From the NCBI RefSeq assembly GCF_000337815.1, contig NZ_AOLN01000011.1, positions 1-64,000 on the forward strand: 64,000 nt of DNA. The letters are read 5' to 3'. Numbering within the stretch: the first letter of the stretch is position 1; every line of letters begins with the position of its first letter. This stretch comes from Haloferax mucosum ATCC BAA-1512. Lineage in GTDB: Archaea > Halobacteriota > Halobacteria > Halobacteriales > Haloferacaceae. Of the stretch, positions 42,141 through 51,787 are shown piece after piece. Under the pieces are notes generated by a model, which saw nothing but the letters and a program-made list of their open reading frames with translations, was not told where the DNA came from and did no database searches. The position numbers were made by a program, and so were the translations under genes.

Positions 42141-43280
42141 ATGTCAGGCGAACTGAAGCGGGGGCTGGAAGGTGTGCTGGTCACCGAATCGGAGCTCAGT
42201 TTCATCGACGGCGACGCGGGACAACTTATCTATCGCGGCTACGCCATCGAAGACCTCGCACGCGACGCGAGTTACGAGGAGGTTCTCTATCTCCTGTGGC
42301 ACGGTGAACTTCCGACCAGTTCGGAACTCGACGAGTTCTCCGACGAACTGGCGGCCCACCGCGACCTCGGCGACGGCATCCTCGACGTGGCACGCGAACT
42401 CGCCGAACAGGACGAGTCGCCGATGGCCGCGCTTCGGACGCTCGTCTCCGCGATGTCGGCGTACGACGAACACGCCGACTTCGAGGACGTGACCGACCGC
42501 GAGGTCAACCTCGAAAAGGCAAAGCGCATCACGGCCAAGATGCCGTCGGTGCTCGCCGCTTACGCTCGGTTCCGCCGCGGCGACGACTACGTCGCACCGA
42601 ATAGCGACCTGAATCACGCCGCGAATTTCCTCTACATGCTCAACGGCGAAGAACCGAACGAGGTACTCGCCGAGACGTTCGACATGGCGCTCGTGTTGCA
42701 CGCCGACCACGGACTGAACGCCTCGACGTTCTCCGCGATGGTCACCGCGTCCACGCTCTCGGATATGTACAGCGCGGTCACCTCCGCGGTCGGTACGCTC
42801 TCGGGGTCGCTCCACGGCGGCGCGAACGCGAACGTCATGCGCATGCTGAAGGACGTTGACGACAGCGACATGGACCCCGTCGAGTGGGTCAAAGACGCCC
42901 TCGACCGCGGCGAGCGCGTCGCCGGATTCGGACACCGCGTCTACAACGTCAAGGACCCGCGCGCGAAGATTCTCGGCGAGAAGTCCGAGGCGCTCGGCAA
43001 GGCCGCAGGCGACATGAAGTGGTACGAGATGTCGGTCGCAGTCGAGGAGTACATCAGCGGCGAGAAGGGTCTCGCACCCAACGTCGACTTCTACTCCGCT
43101 TCGACGTACTACCAGATGGGCATCCCGATAGACCTCTACACGCCCATCTTCGCTGTCTCCCGCGTCGGCGGGTGGATTGCGCACGTCCTCGAACAGTACG
43201 ACGACAACCGTCTCATTCGCCCGCGCGCTCGCTACACCGGGGACACAGACCTCGACTTCCCGGCGCTCGACGAGCGATAA
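42141..43280 (+). CDS. citZ: Citrate synthase
   Basis: 379 aa. Condenses acetyl-CoA and oxaloacetate in the TCA cycle. The HADHGLNAS segment (H187, H190), SLHGGAN (H225), GFGHRVY (H265) and the later Asp in PNVDFYSA (about 316) give the catalytic set. Length is normal for archaeal citrate synthase. The ATG at 42141 fits the family start MSGELKRGLEGV. Confidence 0.96.
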   Translation: MSGELKRGLEGVLVTESELSFIDGDAGQLIYRGYAIEDLARDASYEEVLYLLWHGELPTSSELDEFSDELAAHRDLGDGILDVARELAEQDESPMAALRTLVSAMSAYDEHADFEDVTDREVNLEKAKRITAKMPSVLAAYARFRRGDDYVAPNSDLNHAANFLYMLNGEEPNEVLAETFDMALVLHADHGLNASTFSAMVTASTLSDMYSAVTSAVGTLSGSLHGGANANVMRMLKDVDDSDMDPVEWVKDALDRGERVAGFGHRVYNVKDPRAKILGEKSEALGKAAGDMKWYEMSVAVEEYISGEKGLAPNVDFYSASTYYQMGIPIDLYTPIFAVSRVGGWIAHVLEQYDDNRLIRPRARYTGDTDLDFPALDER

Positions 43281-43860
43281 GAGACGCAGACGGTATTCAC
43301 GACCCACTAGACGGCGGCGACCGACGACTGCCCGTTTTTTGAGACGACTACGACGGCGAGAACCGACGAGCGGATGCGCGTTCGAACGTGAGCGACCCGG
43401 TACCGTCGGCTTCGGGCGACTCACGGTCGCGTGTGACCTGTGGCGCTCGGGAGTGTGCACGTCGTTCCGTCGTGCCGTCGCGCCGTCGCTCCATCGTTCG
43501 CCTCGGGACAGAGCGTGTTACTATCACCCAAACTATCAGAGATTCGACTATCGCTCGCGGGCACTCTGGCGAAGCCGACACACGAATGACGAGCGTCAGA
43601 CGAGCTTCGGACCCCGATTATGTCTTGCGATTACACTTTCACTCCGGGTGGGGGACGTTTATATGTACAGAGACCAGTAGACAACTTGCACGTCACACGC
43701 GTGCATTCCCCCTTTCCCCCATTCTTACCTCGGTAGCCGAATCGCTCGTCAGACTCCGGTCTGCGAGATGTTCGCGCGCGGGCGACGTGTGCATCGCCAG
43801 CACGGACTCAGGGCGAGCGAATCCCAAACGATTAAACACCAACCCCATAGAGTTCCGTTT
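43281..43860. other. Long intergenic region before ilvA
   Basis: No gene is convincing here. A T run (GTTTTTTGAG) at about 43333 may end citZ transcription. A TATA-like TTTATATG at about 43650 precedes a GC-rich hairpin (GCACG/CGTGC, near 43692-43708) followed by a CT-rich stretch. A second box, ATTAAAC (43831-43837), is 24-30 nt before the ilvA ATG. Confidence 0.5.
43831..43837 (+). promoter_or_regulatory. TATA-like box of ilvA
   Basis: ATTAAAC at 43831-43837, 24-30 nt before the ATG at 43861, spacing typical of a leaderless transcript. No Shine-Dalgarno sequence is seen. Confidence 0.45.
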
Positions 43861-45072
43861 ATGCTCTCTCTTGCCGATATTCACGCCGCTCGTGAACGCG
43901 TCGAAAATGTTGCACGACGGACACCACTTGAGTACTCCCACACGTTCTCCGACATGACAGGTGCCGAAGTGCACCTGAAACTCGAAAACTCACAGCGGAC
44001 GGGGTCGTTCAAGATTCGCGGCGCGACGAACCGCATCACCACGCTCTCGGAGGAAGAAAAGGACGCGGGCGTCGTGACCGCCAGCGCCGGAAACCACGCG
44101 CAAGGCGTCGCACTCGCGGCAACGCGGGCGGGCGTCGATTCGAAAATCGTGATGCCCGAGCACGCGCCCATCTCCAAGGTGAAAGCCACGGAGCGCTACG
44201 GCGGCAACGTCGTCCTCCACGGCACGGACTACGACGAGGCGCAGGCGAAAGCCCACGAAATCGAAGCCGCGGAAGGCCGGACGTACGTCCACGCCTTCGA
44301 CGACGAGTACGTGATGGCCGGACAGGGAACTATCGGACTCGAAATTCTCGAAGACTGTCCGTCTCTCGACACCGTCGTCGTTCCAATCGGCGGCGGCGGT
44401 CTCATCTCGGGTATCTCGACCGCAATCAAAGAGCAGCATCCCGACGCGCGCGTCATCGGTGTGCAGGCCGAAAAGGCCTCCAGCGTCGCCGACTCGCTCA
44501 AGAAGGGGTCGGTACAGACGCTTGACGAGGCCGACACAATCGCCGACGGCATCGCCGTCCGCCGGATGGGCGACAAGACCTTCGAAGTCATCCAAGAGCG
44601 CGTCGACGAGGTCGTGACGGTCTCCGACGAGGAAATCGCCGTCGCGCTCACGTACCTGCTCGAACGCTCGAAGACGCTCGTCGAGGGCGCGGGCGCGGTC
44701 GCACTCGCGGCGCTTCTCTTCGAGAGATTCGACTACGAGGACGACGAGGTCATCGTCCCCGCGCTGTGCGGCGGGAACATCGACATGAACACGCTGACGA
44801 CCGTGTTGATGCGCGGTCTCGTCGAGACGGGCCGGTACCTCAAGATTCGAACCGAACTCAAGGACCGACCCGGGTCGCTCGAACAACTCATCGAGATTAT
44901 CGCCGACAAGAAGGCGAACATCTACGCCGTCCGCCACGACCGCACCTCACGGAAGATTGCGTTGAACGCCACCGAAGTCGAACTCGACCTCGAAATGCGG
45001 GGGCCGGAACACGTAGATGAAGTGCTGTCGGCCCTCCGTGGGCAGGGGTACGACGTCGAAGTCCTCGACTGA
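43861..45072 (+). CDS. ilvA: Threonine ammonia-lyase with ACT domain
   Basis: 403 aa. Deaminates threonine to 2-oxobutanoate for isoleucine, or serine to pyruvate. The PLP Lys51 is in SFKIRGATNRI, SAGNHAQGVALAA binds the substrate, and PIGGGGLISG holds the phosphate. An ACT domain occupies about 330-403 and may sense isoleucine or valine. The start MLSLADIHAARERV is the family start. RidA, which removes reactive imines made by this enzyme, is about 3 kb downstream. Confidence 0.94.
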   Translation: MLSLADIHAARERVENVARRTPLEYSHTFSDMTGAEVHLKLENSQRTGSFKIRGATNRITTLSEEEKDAGVVTASAGNHAQGVALAATRAGVDSKIVMPEHAPISKVKATERYGGNVVLHGTDYDEAQAKAHEIEAAEGRTYVHAFDDEYVMAGQGTIGLEILEDCPSLDTVVVPIGGGGLISGISTAIKEQHPDARVIGVQAEKASSVADSLKKGSVQTLDEADTIADGIAVRRMGDKTFEVIQERVDEVVTVSDEEIAVALTYLLERSKTLVEGAGAVALAALLFERFDYEDDEVIVPALCGGNIDMNTLTTVLMRGLVETGRYLKIRTELKDRPGSLEQLIEIIADKKANIYAVRHDRTSRKIALNATEVELDLEMRGPEHVDEVLSALRGQGYDVEVLD

Positions 45073-45321
45073 AACACGTCTCGGGTGTCGGCTACCGACG
45101 TCCCGCCTCTCGACCCACATCGAGACGCACTGGGACACCCCAGCCCCCGTCGGACCGCTTTTTTGCTGTATGATTATGTAGAATTCACCGGTCTCAAGCC
45201 TCCTCTGATGGTTTTCAGATTTTGGGAAGCACGATTGCATTAACGTCCCCTGCATACAGAGGTGTTTTACGGGCACCCTGTCGCCAGCCAGCCGTCTGCC
45301 CTGCGCCCACCACCCTCAACT

Positions 45322-46743
45322 ATGCTCGACCCAGTAATCGCCAGCCGGTTGCAGTTCGCGCTTACCACCATCGTCCACATCATCTTCCCCGTGATGAGCA
45401 TGGGTCTCGCACCGTTTCTCATCTACTTCACGTGGAAGGACATCCGCACCGACGACCCGGTGTACGAACAACTCAGACGGTTCTGGACGAAGATTTTCGC
45501 CATCTCCTTCGTCGTCGGGACGGTGACCGGTATCGTCCTCGAATTCGAGTTCGGGACGAACTTCGCCGCGTTCTCGACCGCCGCGGGCGAGTTGTTCGGC
45601 GGGCCGTTAGCGGCGGAGGGGATGATGGCGTTCATGCTTGAGGCGACGTTCCTCGGCGTGTTCGTCTTCGGCCGCGAGAAGGTCTCGGACGCGCTCTACA
45701 TGGTTTCTGCCGTCGCAGTGGGTCTCGGAACGTGGCTCTCAGCGGTCTGGATTCTTATCGCCAACTCGTGGATGCAGACGCCCCGTGGCTACGAACTCGC
45801 CAGCGAGAGCGGCCAACTCGTCGTCTCGCTCGTTGACCCAATCGCGGCATACGCCAACCCGCGGTTCCCGTGGATGTTCGTCCACATGCAGAACGCCGCG
45901 GTACTTTCGGTCGCGCTGTTCATGGCCGGCGTCGCGGCGTATCACATCTGGCAACGCGATATCGGTAACGATGACGACGGCGGCGACGCGCGCTTCTGGC
46001 GGAAGACACTCAAAATCGCGCTCGTCGTCCTCTTGGTGACCGCGCCGTTTCAGGCGATTCACGGCGACGCCTACGGTCGCCACGTCTACGAGACGCAACC
46101 ACAGAAGTTCGCCGCCATGGAGGCCGTCTGGGAGACGGACAGCTACGTCCCGGAGTACATCTTCGCCGTCCCGACAAGTCTCGAACACATCACCGACCCG
46201 CGCGCCAAGGAACTGCTCGGCATCGGGATTCCCGGCGGCGCGTCGTGGTTAGCAAGTGGGGGTGACCCACAAGCCGAAATCACCGGCTTGAACGAGTTCG
46301 AGACGGAGGCTCCGCCGGTCGCCATCGTCTTCTGGTCGTTCCGACTCATGGTCGCCGCTGGCTTCTGGTTCATCTTGCTCGCCTTCTGGGCGGCGTATCG
46401 TTGGTGGACCGACGAGTTGTACGACGACGACCTGTTGCACAAGGCGTTCGTCGGGTCGTCGCTCCTCGGTATCTTCGCCGTCGAAGTCGGCTGGATTGTC
46501 ACCGAAGTCGGCCGCCAACCGTGGGTCATTCAGGGCGTTCTGAAGACGAGCGACGGCGTCTCACCGGGACTCACCGGCTTCGAGGCCACGCTCACGCTCG
46601 TCGGCTTCGCGGTGGTGTACACCGGACTACTCGGGTTGTACACCTACGTCATCCGGCGTATCATCCGCGAGGGACCGCCGAGCCTCGACAGTCTCAAAAC
46701 GACTCCCCAAACCGCATCCACGGGGGTGACCGGCGATGACTGA
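45322..46743 (+). CDS. cydA: Cytochrome bd ubiquinol oxidase, subunit I
   Basis: 473 aa, about nine helices. Heme ligands His19 (TTIVHIIF) and His188 (MFVHMQNAAV) are in place, with a Met ligand expected in the later helix, and GWIVTEVGRQPW marks the quinol-side conserved block. This oxidase reduces oxygen at low tension without pumping protons. The Q-loop between helices 6 and 7 is short, as in many archaeal forms. The start ATG at 45322 is preferred to an upstream in-frame codon. cydB overlaps by 8 bp. Confidence 0.95.
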   Translation: MLDPVIASRLQFALTTIVHIIFPVMSMGLAPFLIYFTWKDIRTDDPVYEQLRRFWTKIFAISFVVGTVTGIVLEFEFGTNFAAFSTAAGELFGGPLAAEGMMAFMLEATFLGVFVFGREKVSDALYMVSAVAVGLGTWLSAVWILIANSWMQTPRGYELASESGQLVVSLVDPIAAYANPRFPWMFVHMQNAAVLSVALFMAGVAAYHIWQRDIGNDDDGGDARFWRKTLKIALVVLLVTAPFQAIHGDAYGRHVYETQPQKFAAMEAVWETDSYVPEYIFAVPTSLEHITDPRAKELLGIGIPGGASWLASGGDPQAEITGLNEFETEAPPVAIVFWSFRLMVAAGFWFILLAFWAAYRWWTDELYDDDLLHKAFVGSSLLGIFAVEVGWIVTEVGRQPWVIQGVLKTSDGVSPGLTGFEATLTLVGFAVVYTGLLGLYTYVIRRIIREGPPSLDSLKTTPQTASTGVTGDD

Positions 46744-47734
46744 TTACGGCGCGTTCGCAACCGACCCGCTGTTCGGGCTTCCGCTCGAAGAGCTTTGGTT
46801 CGGGCTTGTGTTTTTCATCCTCGGGATGTTCCTGTTCCTCGACGGCTTCGACTTCGGCGTTGGGGCGTTGTTTGCGACCCGAGAGGACGAAGCAGAGCGC
46901 GAAACGCTTCTGGCCGCAATCGGCCCGTTTTGGGACGGCAACGAGGTGTGGCTCGTCGTCTTCGGCGGGGCGCTTTTCGCCGCGTTCCCGGCCGTGTACG
47001 CGAACCTCTTTAGCCGCCACTACCTGCTCATGTTCGCTATCCTCGGGGCGCTCATCCTCCGCGGTCTCGCCCCCGAGATGTACGAACAGCGCCACGACGA
47101 GACGTGGCAGACGTGGTGGGGGCGCTCTTTCGTCGCCGGTAGCGTGAGCGCGCCGTTTTTCCTCGGCGTGTTCACCGCACACTGGCTCCTCGGCATCGAC
47201 TCGCTCGTGTCGATTCCGGGCGTCGTCGTCGGACTGGCAGTCGTTGCGCTCACCGTCGTTGCTGGCGTCGGCTTTCTCGGCATGAAGACGCGCGGCGCAC
47301 TCCGGCGCGACATCGTCGGCTACGGACCGAAAGCGATCGGCGCGTATCTCGCGCTCGTCGTGGCCACCCTCGTCTATCTCGTGGTGTTCCGGACCGATAT
47401 CGGACTGCTCGCGCCACTTCCGCTCGCGCTCGTCGTGGTCACCCTCGTCGCGGCCGGCGGCTACCTCGCTACGCTCCGAGCGGAACGCTACACGCTCGCG
47501 TTCGGGACCGTCCCGATTCTCGTATTCGCGCTCGTCGCGCTCGTCGCGGTGTTGCTGTTCCCGTTAGCCGACCCCGCGGCGGGGCTGACCGTCTCGGACG
47601 CCATCATCTCGATACTGCCGCTGAACATCCTGAGCGTCGCCTCCGCTCTGTTGTTGCCGCTCGTATTCACCTACTTCGGCATCCTCTATTCGACGTTCAG
47701 CGGTCCCATCGAAACGGGCGAATCGTACTCCTGA
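46736..47734 (+). CDS. cydB: Cytochrome bd ubiquinol oxidase, subunit II
   Basis: 332 aa, eight or nine helices. Conserved start blocks FLDGFDFGVGAL and GPFWDGNEVWLVVFGG are clear. It shields the hemes of CydA and supports assembly. Start overlaps cydA, so they are translated together. A 68-aa membrane protein follows, taking the place of a CydX-like partner (inference). Confidence 0.95.
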   Translation: MTDYGAFATDPLFGLPLEELWFGLVFFILGMFLFLDGFDFGVGALFATREDEAERETLLAAIGPFWDGNEVWLVVFGGALFAAFPAVYANLFSRHYLLMFAILGALILRGLAPEMYEQRHDETWQTWWGRSFVAGSVSAPFFLGVFTAHWLLGIDSLVSIPGVVVGLAVVALTVVAGVGFLGMKTRGALRRDIVGYGPKAIGAYLALVVATLVYLVVFRTDIGLLAPLPLALVVVTLVAAGGYLATLRAERYTLAFGTVPILVFALVALVAVLLFPLADPAAGLTVSDAIISILPLNILSVASALLLPLVFTYFGILYSTFSGPIETGESYS

Positions 47735-47766
47735 ACGAACCACACTCCACCAAACCCAGACAACCC

Positions 47767-47973
47767 ATGGTCACACTCCCCAACACCAACTCGACCCTCG
47801 AATCGCTCACGAAACCGCTCACGCTCCTCGGCCTCTTTCTGATCGTGTCGAGTGTCGTCGTCGCCGGAGTCGCACTCAGCGAGGGCGACGTCGTCACCGC
47901 GCTCGGGATGGGGCTTTTACTCACGTCCGGCGTGTTCGCCACGGGTATCGGCCTGTCCGGAAAGTCGGTCTGA
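47767..47973 (+). CDS. Small membrane protein downstream of cydAB
   Basis: 68 aa. Two hydrophobic segments, about 17-37 and 42-63, without charged residues in the membrane. It follows cydB by 32 bp in the same direction and may be a haloarchaeal accessory of the oxidase. Not related to bacterial CydX by sequence. Confidence 0.65.
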   Translation: MVTLPNTNSTLESLTKPLTLLGLFLIVSSVVVAGVALSEGDVVTALGMGLLLTSGVFATGIGLSGKSV

Positions 47974-48034
47974 GTCGGCGACGACGCGGACCGTTCCCGC
48001 GTAATTTATCATGTCGTGGCGAATCGTGCCGCGT

Positions 48035-48421
48035 ATGAAGCGCATTATCGAAACAGACGAAGCGCCGGCCGCAGTCGGTGCGTACAGTCAGGCAACGACC
48101 AACGGTTCGCTTCTCTTTACGGCGGGCCAGATTCCCATGACGCCGGAGGGTGAACTCCTCGACGACGAGGACATCACCACCCAGACCACGCAGTCGCTCG
48201 ACAACGTGATGGCCATCCTCGACGAGGCTGGGGCGGACGCGAGCGACGTGATGAAGACGACCGTCTTCCTCGCCGATATCGACGACTTCGAGGAGATGAA
48301 CGACACGTACAAGACGTACTTCGACGACGAGCCGCCGGCGCGCTCCGCCGTCCAAGCCGGTAACCTCCCGAAGGGCGTCGGCGTCGAAATCGAGGCCATC
48401 GCGGTCGTCGAAGAGGAGTGA
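48035..48421 (+). CDS. ridA: RidA family enamine/imine deaminase
   Basis: 128 aa. Hydrolyses reactive 2-aminoacrylate-type imines released by PLP enzymes. Conserved blocks are PAAVGAYSQA, FTAGQIPM, TTVFLADIDDFEEMN and PPARSAVQAGNLPKG with the substrate-binding Arg. Start ATG at 48035 fits the family. Its TGA overlaps the next GTG. Confidence 0.94.
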   Translation: MKRIIETDEAPAAVGAYSQATTNGSLLFTAGQIPMTPEGELLDDEDITTQTTQSLDNVMAILDEAGADASDVMKTTVFLADIDDFEEMNDTYKTYFDDEPPARSAVQAGNLPKGVGVEIEAIAVVEEE

Positions 48422-48624
48422 GTCCGCGGGGCCGGTCCGCGCTCGCGTGGGGTGCCGTAAGTGTACTCCTCGTCGGCGTTCTCGCACAGGGCGCGGTCCT
48501 CCTCGGACTCGGTATCGGCGCGTCGGTCGCGGCGGTCGCCGCAGTGGCGGTCGCCGCCGGCGTCGTCGTCGCGGCTGTGACATACGTCACCGAGCCGCGA
48601 TTCGAACGGAAAGGAAGGGCTTAA
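48418..48624 (+). CDS. Small two-helix membrane protein after ridA
   Basis: 68 aa from a GTG overlapping the ridA stop (GTGA). Two Ala/Val-rich helices at about 10-30 and 33-55, then a short basic tail. Cotranscribed with ridA; function unknown. It could be a fortuitous reading frame, but the overlap and hydrophobic pattern favour a gene. Confidence 0.5.
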   Translation: MSPRGRSALAWGAVSVLLVGVLAQGAVLLGLGIGASVAAVAAVAVAAGVVVAAVTYVTEPRFERKGRA

Positions 48625-48653
48625 ATTATCCAGGCGGGAACGTTGCGTTGTAA

Positions 48654-48734
48654 GCCAGGATGGCCGAGCGGTAAGGCGCACGCCTGGAAAGCGTGTTCCC
48701 TCTGGGATCGGGGGTTCAAATCCCTCTCCTGGCG
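48654..48734 (+). tRNA. tRNA-Ser (GGA)
   Basis: Acceptor GCCAGGA pairs with TCCTGGC. The anticodon loop CTGGAAA gives GGA (codon TCC). A long variable arm is present, as in Ser tRNAs. T arm GGGGTTCAAATCCC. No encoded CCA. Confidence 0.95.
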
Positions 48735-49188
48735 CTTCTTCCGAACGCAACTCACATAGCGACGCCGCTCGTCGCGCCACGGGCGGTGCGTTCGGGCGAG
48801 CGCTGACAGAGCGGGTCGAGGGCTATTCGCTCACGTCGTCCACTACGGCAGTTCACATTCACTCGGCACCTCAAATGCCTCGCTTGGCACGTCGCTCGAA
48901 ACGATGCCCCAAGCGACGCGTCGTCGTCGCGGCTAAATTCGACTCGCCCATCGTCGCCGACTCGGAACTTCGACCGCTTTCGTACGCACGATAGGAAGGT
49001 AACTTTTCTCCTCGTTTTCTCCGAATGAGAAGATTCGAGCGAACCAACTTCGCTGCACTCGAACGTGCTGTCACGGTGTGCCTGCCATATCACCCGTATC
49101 GACACCACTCGGTGGTGTCTTCATAGTGTCTGTATCAGTATAGCGGACAAAACATTCATCCCCATGGGTGCCAATAGCACGACTGACA
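48735..49188. other. Hairpin-rich intergenic region after tRNA-Ser
   Basis: No open frame is convincing. Dyads include a nested TTCGA/TCGAA with GCGAA/TTCGC inside (49034-49063) and the perfect 8-bp GACACCAC/GTGGTGTC with a 3-base loop (49101-49119). The latter lies about 70 bp before the next gene and could be an operator or an RNA end. A TATA-like AGTATAGC is at about 49137. Confidence 0.5.
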
Positions 49189-49359
49189 ATGCCTGACACC
49201 AAATCTGGCCGCGAGAAGAAGGGCCTCAACAAGCGGACCCAACTCACCGAGCGGTTGTACGAACAAGAATTAGAGGTGTTAGACGAAGAAGACGACGAGC
49301 CGATGCTCGACGAGACGTCCGGCGAGTTCCTCGCGGACGAACTACCGGAGGACGACTGA
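49189..49359 (+). CDS. Small acidic protein of unknown function
   Basis: 56 aa. Begins MPDTKSGREKKGLNKRTQLT, a basic half, followed by an acidic half rich in Asp/Glu. The charge-split layout is typical of haloarchaeal microproteins near ribosomal or regulatory genes. No motif. Start MPDTKSG is used because the longer frame is poorly conserved-looking. Confidence 0.6.
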   Translation: MPDTKSGREKKGLNKRTQLTERLYEQELEVLDEEDDEPMLDETSGEFLADELPEDD

Positions 49360-49424
49360 CGCCGCGCGCGGCGGTATCGACTCGACCACGCGAATTTTTA
49401 TCGACAGCATCGAAATGCCAGAGC

Positions 49425-49817
49425 GTGCCACACCACGCGAACTACGCGACCGTCTTCATCGGGTCGCATCTCCATCCGACTACCGAGACGTTGGCCCTCG
49501 ACTGGGCTGACGACGTCGGCGACGAGACCGACGCGTTCGAGTTCGAAGTGCCGACCGACGAACCGCGAGAGCCGTACATAGGCATCCAAGCGTTCGACGT
49601 CGGCGAGTACGAACACGAAATCAAAATCAACGGTGAATCACTCTCGGGATTCGATATCCCGCCGAACGACGGCTGGCAGTACTGGGTGGATACCATCACC
49701 GGCGCGGACCTCGTCGAGGGAACGAACACGATTCAAATCGTCCGCGACGACTCGGGATACGACGCATTCGCCGTCGGAACAGTGACAATTCATTGGAAGG
49801 AATCAACCCCCAAGTAG
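49425..49817 (+). CDS. Galactose-binding-like beta-sandwich protein
   Basis: 130 aa from GTG at 49425. Predominantly beta; reads VFIGSHLHPTTETLALDW, then PYIGIQAFDVGEYEHEIKI and YWVDTITGADLVEGTNTIQI. It looks like a carbohydrate- or ligand-binding sandwich, but no named family is certain. It precedes the thermosome gene by 185 bp on the same strand. Confidence 0.6.
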   Translation: MPHHANYATVFIGSHLHPTTETLALDWADDVGDETDAFEFEVPTDEPREPYIGIQAFDVGEYEHEIKINGESLSGFDIPPNDGWQYWVDTITGADLVEGTNTIQIVRDDSGYDAFAVGTVTIHWKESTPK

Positions 49818-49968
49818 TATATAAATACGGGTGAATCGACCCACATTGTGGTGTGAAATAGCATAACAAAGGTTTCCCGGGAATCGAACGGAGGGTGACT
49901 CAGTCACGCGATTGCGCGCGAATCGAGTCGTTCGATTCGATTCTTCTATGAGTGCAACCAGCACAAGT

Positions 49969-49976
49969 CTTATATA
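49969..49976 (+). promoter_or_regulatory. Strong TATA-like box of the thermosome gene
   Basis: CTTATATA at 49969-49976 ends 26 nt before the ATG at 50003, and AGGAGGTG at 49992-49999 is a Shine-Dalgarno match just before the ATG. A heat-inducible archaeal promoter is plausible. Confidence 0.55.
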
Positions 49977-50002
49977 GAATCACAAACAATCAGGAGGTGT
50001 CT

Positions 50003-51679
50003 ATGAGCCAGCGAATGCAACAGGGTCAGCCGATGATCATCATGGGAGAGGACGCACAGCGCGTCAAAGACCGCGACGCGCAGGCGTACAACATCCGGGC
50101 CGCACGAGCGGTCGCCGAGGCAGTACGTTCCACACTCGGTCCCAAAGGGATGGACAAGATGCTCGTCGATTCGATGGGCGACGTGACCATCACGAACGAC
50201 GGCGTCACCATCCTCAAGGAGATGGACATCGACAACCCGACGGCCGAAATGATCGTTGAAGTCGCCGAGACGCAGGAAGACGAAGCCGGCGACGGCACGA
50301 CGACGGCGGTCGCTATCGCGGGTGAACTCCTCAAGAACGCCGAGGACCTCCTCGAACAGGACATCCACCCGACGGCCATCATCCGCGGCTTCAACCTCGC
50401 TTCCGAGAAGGCCCGCGAGGAAATCGACGACATCGCGGAGTCCGTCGAACCCGACGACGAAGACCTCCTGAAGAAGGTCGCAGAGACCTCGATGACCGGC
50501 AAAAGCTCCGAACTCAACAAGGAGCTTCTCGCCGACCTCATCGTTCGCGCCGTCAAGCAGGTCACCGTCGAAGCCCACGACGGCTCTCACGTCGTTGACC
50601 TCGAAAACATCTCCATCGAGACGCAGACCGGCCGCTCCGCGTCCGAGTCCGAACTCCTCACCGGTGCCGTCATCGACAAGGACCCGGTCCACGACGACAT
50701 GCCGACCCAGTTCGACGAGGCCGACATCCTGCTCCTCAACGAACCGGTCGAAGTCGAAGAGACGGACATCGACACCAACGTCTCCATCGAAAGCCCCGAC
50801 CAGCTTCAGAAGTTCCTCGACCAAGAAGAGGCACAGCTGAAATCGAAGGTCGAACAGATCGTCGAATCCGGCGCAGACGTCGTCTTCTGTCAGAAGGGCA
50901 TCGACGACCTCGCACAGCACTACCTCGCCAAGGAAGGCATCCTCGCGGTCCGCCGCACGAAGAAGTCCGATATCAAGTTCCTCAAGAACCTCACGGGTGC
51001 GGCCGTCGTCTCGGACCTCGACTCCATCGAAGCGGCCGACCTCGGTCGCGCGTCCATCCGCCGCGACAGCAACGACGACCTGTTCTACGTCGAAGGCATC
51101 GGCGACGACATCCACGGTGTCACGCTACTCCTCCGTGGCTCGACCGACCACGTCGTTGACGAACTCGAACGCGGCGTACAGGACGCCCTCGATGTCGTTG
51201 CTTCGACGGTTGCGGACGGTCGCGTCCTCGCTGGCGGCGGTGCCATCGAAGTCGAACTCGCGTCGCGTCTCCGCAACTACGCTGACTCCGTCTCCGGCCG
51301 CGAGCAACTCGCCGTCGAGGCGTTCGCCGACGCGCTCGAACTCGTCCCGCGCGTCCTCGCCGAAAACGCCGGTCTCGACTCCATCGACACGCTCGTCGAT
51401 CTCCGCGCGGCCCACGAAGAAGGACAGGTCCGCGCTGGCCTGAACGTCTTCACGGGCGAAGTCGAAGACGCCTTCGAAGCCGGCGTCGTCGAGACGGCCC
51501 ACGCGAAAGAGCAGGCCGTTGCCTCTGCTTCCGAAGCCGCGAACCTCGTCCTCAAGATTGACGACATCATCGCCGCTGGTGACCTCTCCACGGGCGGCAA
51601 CGACGACGACGAAGGCGGCGCACCCGCTGGCGGCATGGGTGGCATGGGCGGCATGGGCGGTATGGGCGGCGCGATGTGA
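50003..51679 (+). CDS. cct2: Thermosome (group II chaperonin) subunit
   Basis: 558 aa. ATP-driven protein-folding ring. The ATP loop [11 protein letters not shown] (about 86-96), TSMTGKSSE, and the later [10 protein letters not shown] are in order; the lid segment is in the middle third. The C-terminus has [14 protein letters not shown] repeats, which line the central cavity. Haloarchaea have several subunits; this looks like the cct2 class, but paralog assignment is tentative. Start [13 protein letters not shown], after a good Shine-Dalgarno. Confidence 0.95.
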   Translation: MSQRMQQGQPMIIMGEDAQRVKDRDAQAYNIRAARAVAEAVRSTLGPKGMDKMLVDSMGDVTITNDGVTILKEMDIDNPTAEMIVEVAETQEDEAGDGTTTAVAIAGELLKNAEDLLEQDIHPTAIIRGFNLASEKAREEIDDIAESVEPDDEDLLKKVAETSMTGKSSELNKELLADLIVRAVKQVTVEAHDGSHVVDLENISIETQTGRSASESELLTGAVIDKDPVHDDMPTQFDEADILLLNEPVEVEETDIDTNVSIESPDQLQKFLDQEEAQLKSKVEQIVESGADVVFCQKGIDDLAQHYLAKEGILAVRRTKKSDIKFLKNLTGAAVVSDLDSIEAADLGRASIRRDSNDDLFYVEGIGDDIHGVTLLLRGSTDHVVDELERGVQDALDVVASTVADGRVLAGGGAIEVELASRLRNYADSVSGREQLAVEAFADALELVPRVLAENAGLDSIDTLVDLRAAHEEGQVRAGLNVFTGEVEDAFEAGVVETAHAKEQAVASASEAANLVLKIDDIIAAGDLSTGGNDDDEGGAPAGGMGGMGGMGGMGGAM

Positions 51680-51787
51680 ACTTAGGCACGTAACTGCCAC
51701 ACTCACACGCTTTCCACTGCTGTATCGCGCGACAACCCGATTATTTTAGACAGAAGACATATTGTGGACTCCCGAGTAGCCGCGGCT

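Noticed and set aside
43388-43957. A 189-codon ORF in the citZ-ilvA gap
   Set aside because: Arg/Ser-rich residues without domains, overlapping the ilvA start in another frame.
48752-49108. A 118-codon minus-strand ORF after tRNA-Ser
   Set aside because: It runs through the dyads, has no ribosome site and has no recognisable domain.
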